Assembly (NCBI GenBank): GCA_033439795.1
Contig: JAUTDP010000002.1
Coordinates: 3,968,001 to 4,032,000, forward strand
From: Sordaria brevicollis
Lineage: Eukaryota > Ascomycota > Sordariomycetes > Sordariales > Sordariaceae
Direction of reading: 5' to 3'
Length of the DNA stretch: 64,000 bases
The translations under genes and the position numbers were made by a program. The notes beneath the pieces were generated by a model that was not told the origin of the DNA, ran no database searches, and saw only the letters and a program-made list of their open reading frames with translations. This document shows positions 13,425 through 24,242 of the stretch, in pieces. Each line of letters starts with the position of its first letter. Positions within the stretch are counted from its first letter, which is position 1.

Positions 13425-13593
13425 TGTCAGATACAAGGGGTGGGTTTCCTGCCACCGCCTTTCTTATGTAATCTAGATTGCTCGGTAAAACCCTGATTTC
13501 TATATACGGGATTTCCTAGCCATAGAATAGATTTTATACAATATATACTCTATACCTTCATTCTTAATACCCCTATATTATTACTATTCTATA
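13425..13593 (+). repeat. 5' LTR of Ty1/copia element (169 bp)
   Basis: It starts TGTCAG and ends in TA where the other LTR has CA. It aligns without gaps to 19264-19432. Differences are mostly C/T and G/A, and in the right part of the LTR it is this copy that carries the RIP-type bases, for example TATATACGGG against TGTGTGCGGG. Both LTRs are 169 bp. Confidence 0.92.
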
Positions 13594-15639
13594 ATTAAGA
13601 GTTTTATTTATTACCCCCCGATTATAGTAACCCGGTAGAATATAATAGTAATAGCGATATTCGATTAATAATAATAATTACGATAATATCTTCGATTACC
13701 GATTTTAAGAAAGCGGGCGACGCCGTCCTTAGGTTTATTGACGATTGGATTATATAGGATAAAAGATTTTAGTCAAAAGTATTCGAATTAGGATTGTAGA
13801 AATATATTAATCCCAATAATAGGAAGCCGTGGCTTATTATCCCTATAGAATTTACCGTTAAAGATTTTATAGATCCTTTAGTCTACGCCGCGGCCGTTAT
13901 TATTAATTCGATTAATAACTTTAATATTAGCGATTCTTAATTTTAATAGGAGATTTTTCAATTTATTAAAGAAAATTAAGCGGTTAATAAACCCTTTTCG
14001 AAAATATATAATTATATTTCGATGCTACCTCTTTTTTATTAGAAGGCGATTACGCTTACGCTTATTAATATTATTATTATTTAGCCGGCTATTAGGGCCT
14101 TAGTTTTTCTTATTACCCTAGCCCTAATTTTAATTTTATACGCGGCGCGCCGTTACGGTTTTTTAATTGAATACAATTATTATAATTATTAGGAAGCTAT
14201 AGTTAATTATTATTATAATATAAAAATTTAAGAAATTTATAAAGAAAAGATTATTACCCTTCGTATTTAGATAAAAAATAATATTAATTAATATTTTTAA
14301 TTAATTTATTTTAAAGGAATTGCTTTTTTATCCGTTTAATACGATACGGTGAAATTTAACGTTTAATTCGACGAAGAATAAGCCTACGACGATATTTACG
14401 CTAATTACTATAATAAAATTAATATTACAATTTATTTTTATAATTAGATTAATTAATTATAAGAGTAGGAATATATTATAATTATTAATAAATATTTTAA
14501 AATCGATAAATATATTAACTTTAAAATATAGAAGACCAATTTTTTTAATATAATAAATAAATTTAATAATTCCCTTTTTGAAAATTAGGTTATATCCTTT
14601 AAAATTATAGATAAGAGGCTTCTAAATAATAATTTTACTTATTTTAGTTTAATTTACAATTTTAAGGAACGGGTTTATAATTATTATTTTAAAAAATTGC
14701 GTAATTAAATTTTAAAAGGTAATGCGTTTCCTACCCCTATATTTAATAATCGAATTATAGGGGACGTTTTTAATAATATTAATAAGAAGCGCGGTTAAAG
14801 TATTAATAATTAGGATAATAAATACTAAAGGCGAGTTTGCGAAGCTTACGAAAAATTTAGTTATTTTTATAATAAGTATTAATATATAATCCCCTCTTTA
14901 GCATTTAATTCTAATTAGGTTCTTAATTAACGTATTTAGGGTATAATTAACGAAAATTATTAAAAAAATGTTTAATTTACGTAAAGGTTCCGTAAATTAA
15001 ATATTAGAATTGTATTAATATAATAGATTCTTATTAAAAGGTTAATAAAATTTATAATTAATACCCTTAGTAGCGGACTTTAATTTAAAAGTCGGAGGAT
15101 TAATAAAATTAATTATTAATCCAATTTTTTAATATTAAAATTTCGATAAAAAGCTCCCGTATATTTATTAAGAGATTTAATTATTTTTAATTTAAATACG
15201 ATAATTTATATTTTTAACGAAATTAGCCGTTTTAAAAATTTTACCCTTATAAATAAAGGAAATTATATTTAGGTTAATAATAGTTTATTAATAATTGAGG
15301 GATACGGGACCGTTTATATCCTAATTAACGATAATAGGGGTAATTTCTTTAAATTTCGTTTAGACGACGTAGCGTTAATTCTAAGTATAATTTACAATTT
15401 TATATTTCTTCGAAAGTTTATAGAATTCGATTACTTTTAGAATATTATTAATTCTTATATTCGCGCCCCCGATCTTTCTTATTATTATTCTATTTCTAAT
15501 TATTTTTAGTAATTTGTTTTTAAATATATCCTTTTTAATTCTAAAGATAACGTTAACTAATCCTTTTTTAACGTTCGAACTCTTTAGAGTAAAACCGTTA
15601 AAAAAACCCTAAAAAGGAAATACCTTACGTTAGTACTTT

Positions 15640-16150
15640 AAGTTTGGCTACTTTAAATTCGAAACCTTTATTTAATTAATTAATAAGGAATATAATATAC
15701 GTTTTAAAAATTTAGATTTAGTATATTATAATATATATATAATAGTTAAATTAAAACGTTAGGTTAGGAAAGCTACTTGCGTTGCGTTTAAAAGATTAGG
15801 ATAAAAGGTAGTTACCGATTTTTTCGAATATATTTTAATAAAGGTAAAGTTTAATTAGGTTTTTATATTAATAATAGTAATTAATTGCTAATTTAGTTAC
15901 TTTTGGGTATATTATTTTATTAAGAAAATTATTAATTTTATTATTATAATTTTATTTTCCTTTATTACTAATTTGAAGATTTAGTATTAAATTTAGGTAT
16001 AGGTGGTCGAATATAATAATAAAATTACGATAATTAAATTTAGGGTTATTACCTTTCTATTATAGTAGGGTATTAAGGTCGAGCCTTCCGCGCTGTATAT
16101 TTAAGTATAGAATGGCGGCGTTGAGCGTTCGGGGGGTATATTTAACGAGA
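15640..16150 (+). pseudogene. Copia integrase remnant
   Basis: The plus-strand translation, read through RIP stops, gives a GAG-pre-integrase-like segment near 15640-15760 (K-F-G-Y-F-K-F-E-T where WHRRLGH-type sequence is expected). At 16087-16137 it reads VEPSALYI then, after a stop, NGGVERSGG. That matches the copia integrase block around the catalytic glutamate, usually EPSAPYTPEQNG-x-ERSG-like. The glutamate codon is at 16123-16125. It is non-functional because of many stops. Confidence 0.8.
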
Positions 16151-17514
16151 AAGTTAAAATTATAAGAGAATTTATAAACCTTTTAAAAGAATTTTAGAAA
16201 GAGATTATAACGGTTATAATTTATTTTTTTAATAAAACTCCTAAGTACGGTTTTAATTAGAAAACCTTAGAGGAACGTTTTAAAGCCTATATAATAGACC
16301 GCGACGGCGGCTAGTAAAAGGTAATTTCCGCTTTAATATATTTGAAAATTTATAATTGTAAAGCTTTTACGCTTATAATAGAAATCCTATACGATTATAA
16401 TAAAATTAGGAAGTTTAAAAAACGTGCCTAGGTTAATTATTTAATCGGTTATTAATTATTAAATATTTATTAAATTTAGAATCCTTATATTAATTTAATT
16501 ATAATAATTAGAAATATAATTTTTAACGAAGATAAGGTTTTTATAAATAATACTAAGAAATTTTAAAATTCGTTTAAAATTTCCTTAAAAAAATTAGCCG
16601 TATAATTAAATAATTTTTATTAATTAAAAAATAATTTTATTATACTTTTCCTAATTTTAGAGAATTATACCGACGATAAATTAGATAATTTCGGTTTAAT
16701 TATCGAACCTATACCTACGGAATTAAAAACCCCTACAATCCCTACCGAGCCCGCCGGGTATATATATAAATAAAAGGAGGAAATACTACGTTTTTAAATA
16801 TTAGAGCGATTGGATAATTAGTAGGATACGGTAATAAATAAAATGGATAAGCTAATTAATTATAATTTACCGATTCCCCTTAATAATTTAATTTCGTTTT
16901 TTATTAAAAATTTAAACCGCGTCCCTTTAATATAACCTCTTACCTACTTCCCCCGAGCGGATTAATATTTATATTAGGTAATATTTTTTTTAAATGCGTT
17001 TAATTTTTATTAAATTAGTATATATAACGGTCGTATTATTAATTGTATTGGTTTAGATTAATTAAAGAAATTCGGGTTGGAAATCGATAACGACGATTTT
17101 TATACGGATTCGAAGCTTACCGTCGATAACGTTAAAAGGTATAATATATTAAATATATTAAATACTTTATACCGGCGAGAATTCCCCCTTCTATTTAAAA
17201 ATTACCGAAACTTTTATTTCTATTTTTTTTAAAAGATATTTCGTTAAATTAAAAGGGAATATTTTTAGGATTATAATATAAAGGGATTATAGAGGTAAAT
17301 AAATTAAAAAGAATATTAAAGAATTATCCCCCTCGATTTTATATAAATATATATTTATAAATTTAACGTAGCGGATTACTATTTTAAAAGTAAGGTACGC
17401 TTTATTATAAAAGGAAATTAATAATTTTAAAATTTATAAAATACTTATATAATTATTTTAGCGATTTATACCTTCCGTATTATAATAATTATTACGGGTT
17501 ATTTTAATTTCGAA

Positions 17515-17800
17515 TTTAAATAATATAATATTATTAACGCTTTCGTTAACGCCCTTTTCGATAAATTTATTTATATACGAATATTATTAAGATATATCTA
17601 ATAAAGTAAGGTTATTAGGTTATTACGCGCTTTCTATAGTCTTCGGCGCTCCCTTTTGCTATAGTAATACGAGTTTATTAAAATTCTTATTATTATTAAT
17701 TTAATCCCTATCCTTATAGAATTTTGTATATTTATTTATTAAAATATAGTAGTCTTCTTCTACGTCGATAATATTATTTTTACCTATTGAAATGAGGATA
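17515..17800 (+). pseudogene. Copia reverse transcriptase remnant
   Basis: Three copia RT blocks are readable in order. Near 17520-17590 is a NAFVNALFDKFIYI segment, equivalent to the DVxNAFLNAxLDExVY block. Near 17624-17685 is RAFYSLRRSLLL, equivalent to RALYGLRQSPxLW. At 17749-17784 is VVFFYVDNIIFT, the catalytic YVDD box with one Asp read as Asn, a G-to-A change expected of RIP. TGG codons have become TAG or TGA. Confidence 0.88.
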
Positions 17801-18064
17801 AATATAACGTTATTAGAATTATTAACGTTCTAAAAGGTTACTATTAATTAACGGGTAGTAATAATATTTAATAGTTTTTAAGTATTAAAATTATTCGAAA
17901 TTGAATAAGGCGGTTAATTTGATTATTTTAACGCGAATATATTAAAAAGATTATAGAAAAGTTTTAATAATCTTGGTCGTTTCCTTAGACTCTTATAAAT
18001 ATTAAAGAGCTCCTCCCTTCTAAAGGTATTATTAACTTCAAATCCGTTAAAATATATTAAAAAG

Positions 18065-18235
18065 TAATCGGCGAAATTATATATACGTTAATTATTACTA
18101 AACCCGACGGCGTTTTTACTAATTCTAAATTATCCCGTTTCCTTACTAATTTTAACGGTATTTATTATATTACCGCTAACCGATTATTCGCCTATTTTAA
18201 AGGTACCGAAAATTATATACTTTAATTAGAAAGTA
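18065..18235 (+). pseudogene. Copia polyprotein remnant next to RNase H
   Basis: An open stretch reads GEIIYTLIITKPDGVF and, further on, NRLFAYFKGTENYIL. These match the copia blocks G-x-L-x-Y-x-x-x-x-TRPD and R-x-L-R-Y-L-K-GT that connect reverse transcriptase to RNase H. Downstream coding sequence is too mutated to place the RNase H catalytic residues. Confidence 0.75.
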
Positions 18236-18940
18236 GTAATTTATTTTTAATTTTAATTAACGCCTCCTATATTAATAATATTCTAGATCGACGAAATTTA
18301 TAAGGATTCGCTATATAATTATTAAGTAGAATTATCGATTAGCGAATTAATAAATAGGATACCGTTATTATTTTTATTACCGAAGTTAAATTATTATCCT
18401 TATTATAAAAGGTTTATAAAAGTTTATAGGTAAAACGCTTATTCGATTCGCTAATTTTCAATTTGGGAATTAATAATGAAAGTATTTTACTAGGATATAA
18501 TAACGCTTAAACGATCCGTTTAATTATTAAAGAAAACGTTAAACTTTAAATTAAATTTAAATATATTAATATTTATAATTATTAATTCCAAGAGGGATAG
18601 TAGTACGGTATATTTAATATATATTATGTATTTATAACCGAAATAGTCGCCGATAGGTTAATAAAGGTATTAATTATAAAGAAATATAAGGAATTTATTC
18701 GTTAAATAAATTTTATAAATATTTCGAATCTAAGGAAGGAGAAGGAAAGGGTATTAAAACTAATTAACGCGAATATATTAATAATTTAATTCCGGCGGGG
18801 ATAAAATATTTTAAAAAGGTAAAAAAGAAGGATAGTATTATTATAGGTAATTATCGATTTATATTATTTTATTAAAATAACTTTTATAAAATAAAAGGAT
18901 CCTATATAATATTTATAAGAAGGAAAAAAGGTAAAAAGTT

Positions 18941-19084
18941 TAGCGCCGACGGGATTTGAACCCGCGACTTTTAAGGATAGTTATTAAGGATAATTTAGGG
19001 AGTATATTATTAAGTATAATTTAAAAATATTATATAATAATCTAATATAAAACCTTAACGCTTTAATTATTAAACTATAGCGCC
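18941..19084 (-). tRNA. tRNA-like pseudogene with intron, antisense inside the copia element
   Basis: On the minus strand the 5' part reads GGCGCTA, TA, then a D-arm-like GTTT..AAGC. A T-arm of GCGGG-TTCAAAT-CCCGT and a 3' acceptor CGGCGCT plus A follow. The acceptor ends become fully complementary (GGCGCCG/CGGCGCC) if three RIP transitions are reversed. The anticodon stem is TTAAG/CTTAA with a loop starting G-T-T-T-T-A, so the anticodon reads TTT (Lys-type), though RIP may have altered it. A roughly 70-nt insertion follows position 37, the usual site of eukaryotic tRNA introns. The sequence sits between the polyprotein remains and the 3' LTR. It is probably not functional. Confidence 0.55.
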
Positions 19085-19263
19085 CGGTTAATTATTAAAA
19101 ATTAATACCGTAGACCTTTTAAATATAGTACGATTAATAGGCGATACCTTTAAAGGCGATTATTTAGGGATTCCTCAATTTTAAGGGTGTAGAATTTGGG
19201 AATAGCTTTATTTAAGCGCTTTTAATTAGTTTTTTAGTATACGTTAATATAGTTGGGGGGGTA

Positions 19264-19432
19264 TATTAAATATAAGGGGTGGGTTTCCTACTACCGCCTT
19301 TCTTATGTAATTTAGATTGTTCGGTAAAACCCTGATTTCTGTGTGCGGGATTTCCTGGCCACAGAACAGATTCTACACAATATACACTCTGCACCCTCAT
19401 TCTTAATACCCCTGTATTGCTGCTATTCTACA
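19264..19432 (+). repeat. 3' LTR of Ty1/copia element (169 bp)
   Basis: It ends TCTACA followed by the CAATG duplication. Its left end is RIP-type (TATTAA where the other LTR has TGTCAG), but from about 19320 onward it keeps CpA/TpG and looks nearly unmutated, so the RIP boundary lies inside this LTR. Confidence 0.92.
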
Positions 19433-19437
19433 CAATG
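19433..19437. repeat. 5-bp target site duplication CAATG, right copy
   Basis: It is identical to 13420-13424 and directly follows the CA end of the right LTR. Confidence 0.9.
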
Positions 19438-21019
19438 GCACCGCACCCGGCAGTCCAGCCCCACTTACCCGTATCCACCATCTCCACCTGCCCTGGAGGT
19501 GCCTGCCTTGCCTGCCCACTGACTGCAGAAGTGTCAAGTGCAGGTGGAAGTGGAAGTGAGATGCAACTTGCTTCGTTCGTTCCTCCCCATTCAGAACCCA
19601 GACTCGAGAGTCGGACACACTTCCGTCTCGTCTTCCAAAACTTAAGTGTATGTGCCTGCCCTGTGTGCGTGTGTGTGTGGTGCAGCAAGCAACAGCCGCC
19701 CGACAGCAGTCAACTCAAGCAGGCAGTTCCTCTTTTTTCGGGATCGAATCGATTGCAGTGACATATGCTCCCCTGAACTCTGCGTCCTTCCAAAAACTTG
19801 TAGGTTGTCTCCAATTTCCCATCTGGCATCTGCAGATAGACCGGGTGTTCCCCGCCCACCCGCCCGCCGTCCGACCGTCAGCAGCACCTCAACACCGGAC
19901 GACTTCAGATGACAGCAGCAGGAGCAGGAGCAGGAGCAGCAAGAAGCGAAGCAGCAAGCAGCAACAGCGCCGTGCATACAGTCTAATCCTTCCGACTTCA
20001 TATCTCGGGTTGTTTGAGCCCGGTCAAGATAACCTCAAGTCAAGTCGTCGATAACGAGATTTGGTCAAACTATCGACGGCACCACTTCGATACGGCGACT
20101 CGCACGAGTTGGACCACAATTGGACACACAAGAAAGGAAGCCCAAAGCAAGCAATCCCCCGCGCCGCCCACCCAGTCGCCAACACCACACAAGTCACCCA
20201 GTCCCTCTTCAGAGTCTGCGCACTTGTAGCACCACCACGACGAAGAGCAACACCCTAGTTGCTTGCCCCCAGCAGCAGTTCCGTTACCAAGCACCTTACT
20301 GCTTGGACTATACCCGACCTTGGCCTGATCAATCGGGTGCCGTGTAAAGACCACAAAGCTAACGTCTGGTAACCACTTTCAAAGGTAGCGGGACCCTGAC
20401 CTTATGATAAGCACTTTAAAGCTTCGGGATCATCCATCAACAAGAAATCGCCATATACAAGAGACTCGAGAGAGACGAGAAAACCAAAAAGCGACATAGC
20501 CAGATTCTATTCTAGTTCTGCCTACTTGTAGGTGGTCAAACCTTTTCTCTCAGGTCGCCCTAGGTTCCTCAACCTCCAAACCTTGTCCCCGCCAACCCAA
20601 GCATCGCCGGTCCGGGGTCTGTCTCTTTTTTCTAATACCTTGTACCTTCAACTTGTACACGATCCCACCACAAACCAAAGCGCAATTTTCGACCGGCATC
20701 AAGCTTCCAGGGTCCCGTCCCCTTCAATTGTCGACTTTTTTTTTGTATTGTCGTCCATTCTTGTGTGTCTGCGACCCTGGCCTGCCACCAGAACTTGCCA
20801 ACCTATCCCGCCCGCCTCAATAACTGTTACCACCCCCCAATTCCCGTCTTTTCCTCCAAGTCTCGCCTGCTTTTGGTTGACCCGGCCCCCAGCCAAACCG
20901 CAGCGTGCGCCAGTACCGTACGTTGAATCATTCGTCCTTTCTTGTCTTTTCTTATTCTTAGTTACCCCATCTTTTGGCCCTATCTGCCCTCCGAGACTAG
21001 GGTTGGGTTTATTTTCGCA
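19438..21019 (+). promoter_or_regulatory. Upstream region and probable long 5' leader of the STE20-type kinase
   Basis: The region is C/T-rich with several upstream ATGs and an AGCAGG/AGGAGC run near 19912-19945. The last upstream reading frame (20532-21023, 163 codons) ends in a TGA that overlaps the kinase ATG as ATGA. The transcription start cannot be placed from sequence, so how much is leader and how much promoter is unknown. Confidence 0.45.
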
Positions 21020-24000
21020 ATGACCATGGACGGCCAGCTCTCCCTCCTCTCGTCCACCTCGTCCTCCTCCTCCACTCCGCATCGCAAAAGACTCACAAAG
21101 AAGCAACGCCCGCCATCCGCAAATCACCGCACTAGCTCCTCTTTCAATGTCGAATCGCTCCGTATTGACGCCCAATCTCTAGACAGCAAACGGAGCTCCT
21201 CCAGCCTGCGCCGGGGCACCAGCAGCACCCAATTCCAGAGCCCATTTCTGGCCAGGACCGTATCCGTCCCTGTCTCCGTCCCTTCAAACGCGCCCGCCAA
21301 CAACGCCAAAGCCAGCGATCTCTCTTTGCCACGCTCCCACACCACTCGCTCTCAATCCGCAAATCGCCCTTACAATCCGACGCAGACAATACCAGCCAAC
21401 GGCTTTATCCTCCCGCCTGCCTCGTCGCCGCATCAACAATCTCAACCGCAGCCTTATCCCAGCGCTGCCACCAGCACCACCGTTACTAGCTCCAGGAACA
21501 AGGACATATCCAAGCAGTACGACCCACTACAAGACTCCTGCATTGGATCCTTCGATCAAAACAAATCATCCACGGATGAACTGATTGGCGCTCCATTCGA
21601 CGGCAAAGCCATTCTCAATCGAATCGAGGCGACAAAATTGTCAGCCGTGCCCGCGCCCGCGCCCGCGCCTACGACCACGACTCCGACTACATCCACGACT
21701 GCGCACTTCAACAACCTCTCTCCTCGCCGTATTGCCCCTCATCCTCCACCGCTCACTCTTTCGCGTTCAAACACGGACTCTAAAGTTGTGAGATCATCAA
21801 AATCGTCAAAGTCGCCTAAATCAGCTACGTCGAAAAAGACAATGGGCGCGTCGTCATTCCGCCAGTCGGCGAGTTTCTCGTCGGCTGAACAACTTCCACC
21901 CAGTGAAAAGACGTCCAAATCAGAGAGCAGCTCTTCGAGTAACAAGAGACACTCCGGTGATGGCAAAGAGTCCAGAGTTCCTGGCATGCTAAGGAAGAAG
22001 TCAGGCTTCTCCGGCTTCATGAACAGCTTGGTTGGGTCTCCGAAAAAGCCGTTGATCTCAGCACCAGAGAACCCTGTTCACGTAACACATGTTGGTTATG
22101 ATAGCAATACCGGTCAATTCACGGTATGTTGGCATGGGCATCTAACGGGTGTTCAAAGTTCTTGATGGACTAATTTTTTGATAGGGTTTGCCAAAAGAAT
22201 GGCAGCGTTTGATAAGCGAGAGCGGAATCACCGAGAAGGACAGAAGAGAACACCCTCAAATATTGGTTGATGTTCTTACATTCTACAAGGAGACGACAGA
22301 AAAGCCACAAGAAGATCAACAGCTAGAGAAGTTCCATGATGCACGAGCAGCAGATTTCCGCAGCCCGCCAGTGACCGGCACCACTCCTCTCGTACTACAA
22401 ACAGGTGGTGGTTACGGCCATGGCCCCATGTCGCCAATGATCAGTCCGCCCGCTAGTCCTCGGTTTCCTCAAGTTGGCCATGAAGGCAGCTTTGAGAATC
22501 CCCGCGCGCCGCCGCCGGTACCCAAGGGCCCCGGTCCTCTCCCAGCAAAGGATATCAATCTGATCCCCAGCCGACCGGCACCAAAACCACCAGCAAACAT
22601 CTCCACACGACCGCTCGTCCCCCCGACTTCATACCCTGCAAAGGATTCGGGCATTGGCATGCCACCACCCGGTGAGGAGCCGCCGATGCCATACCTCCCT
22701 CCCAAGGATAATGTCCAGCATCAGCATGTGTACCAGGAAGAGCACAGGAACAGGTCGAGATCCAACTCCAGGACAAACGGCGCTGCTCCATTTTCTCCCG
22801 TGCAGGCCTCGCCACTACTCCCGATCGCGGCGGCAAACCAGACCGCGGCATACCAACAGCAATTGTTGCAACATCAGCAAGAACAAGCCATGGCCCAAGC
22901 CCAGGCGGCAATGAATGGTCAACTAAGTCGAGCTGCGAGCAAGAGACAACAGCCCACCCCGCCTACCTCACAACACCAGCACCCTCGGCAACCAGACGTC
23001 AACGGGGCTCCTCGTATGCCTCAAGCCCAAGGCGCTGTTCCCCAAGCTAGCGCGAGGCCTCGTCACAGACCGCGGCAAAGTAACGCGATTGATGTCGTGG
23101 CCTCCCTCAAGAGGATTTGCTCTGACGGCGACCCGAGGGAGATTTACCGCGGGTTTACCAAGATTGGTCAGGGAGCCTCTGGTGGTGTATACACTGGCCA
23201 TGAACGAGGAAGCAACAGACTGGTGGCCATCAAGCAGATGAATCTTGAGCAGCAGCCAAAGAAGGATCTTATCATCAACGAAATTTTAGTCATGAAGGAG
23301 AGCTCACACCCCAACATCGTCAACTTTATCGACAGTTACCTATGTGCCGGAGAACTGTGGGTGGTCATGGAGTACATGGAGGGTGGTAGCTTGACGGATG
23401 TTGTCACATTCAACATCATGACTGAAGGACAAATCGCGTCAGTTTGCCGAGAAACTCTCAGAGGCCTTCAACACCTGCACTCCAAGGGTGTCATCCACAG
23501 AGATATCAAGTCAGACAACATTCTCCTTAGCATGGAAGGCAATATCAAGCTCAGTAAGTGCACTTTAGGTTTCTTTGGCAACATCGCAAAATCCCGTTCC
23601 GTTTGAAAATCTTTTTTTTCTCTCTATCGGTTTGGTCCACGCTGATGCGGTTCCGTACTAACCCATGAGCTCAATGTAGCTGATTTCGGATTCTGTGCGA
23701 CAATCAACGAAGCTCAAAGTAAGCGCACGACAATGGTTGGCACGCCTTATTGGATGGCGCCCGAAGTTGTGACACGTAAAGAGTACGGCCGCAAGGTGGA
23801 TATTTGGTCACTAGGCATCATGGCCATTGAGATGATTGAAGGAGAACCTCCCTATCTTACCGAGTCTCCCCTTCGAGCACTTTGGCTCATTGCGACCAAC
23901 GGCACGCCACATATCAAGGATGAGCAGTCGCTCTCGCCAGTATTCCGCGACTTCCTCTACTTTGCTCTCAAGGTAGACCCGGAGAAGAGGGCCAGCGCCC

Positions 24001-24242
24001 ATGATCTGCTAAGAGTAAGTTTTGATTCGTCCCGTTACATTGAGAACAACTATCTGCGGCTTTCCATCTTTTCTTCCTCGCTGGCAGTTTCATTTTGATG
24101 GAAATACTCTTTCCGGAATCTGAGCTAACTTCTCCAACAGCACGACTTCATGAACAAGTGTGTCGACCTATCAACACTGGCGCCCCTCGTCCGAGCAGCA
24201 AGGGAAGCCCGGGCCCAAGAAAAGGCCCGTAAGGGACAGTAG
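21020..24242 (+). CDS. ste20: PAK-family protein kinase, STE20 type
   Basis: This is a p21-activated Ser/Thr kinase acting below Cdc42/Rac in polarity and MAPK signalling (family knowledge). Exons are 21020-22123, 22185-23553, 23680-24014 and 24141-24242, giving 969 aa. Splices restore GQFT/GLPKEW in the p21-binding domain, KL/TDFGFC, and LLR/HDFM. A perfect CRIB motif lies at 346-361 (I-S-x-P, then H354, H357, G359, D361). Proline- and Gln-rich linkers follow. The kinase domain has its glycine loop at about 695-703 (IGQGASGG), Lys718, HRD at 806-808, DFG at 826-828, activation-loop Thr842 and APE ending at 853. No PH domain precedes the CRIB, which argues for STE20 rather than CLA4. The start was chosen at the ATG opening MTMDGQ. 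The downstream neighbour is convergent. Confidence 0.96.

Larger units (their letters stand above)
13425..19432 (+). mobile_element. Complete RIP-inactivated Ty1/copia LTR retrotransposon
   Basis: The element is 6008 bp, with 169-bp LTRs and 5-bp CAATG duplications. Internal plus-strand order is integrase remains (about 15640-16150), reverse transcriptase (about 17515-17800) and the RNase H-proximal region (about 18065-18235). Integrase upstream of reverse transcriptase is the Ty1/copia order. A G-rich tract just before the right LTR (about 19254-19260) fits a polypurine tract. All coding frames are full of RIP stops, so the element is dead. It lies about 1.6 kb upstream of the STE20-type kinase start codon. 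Confidence 0.93.
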
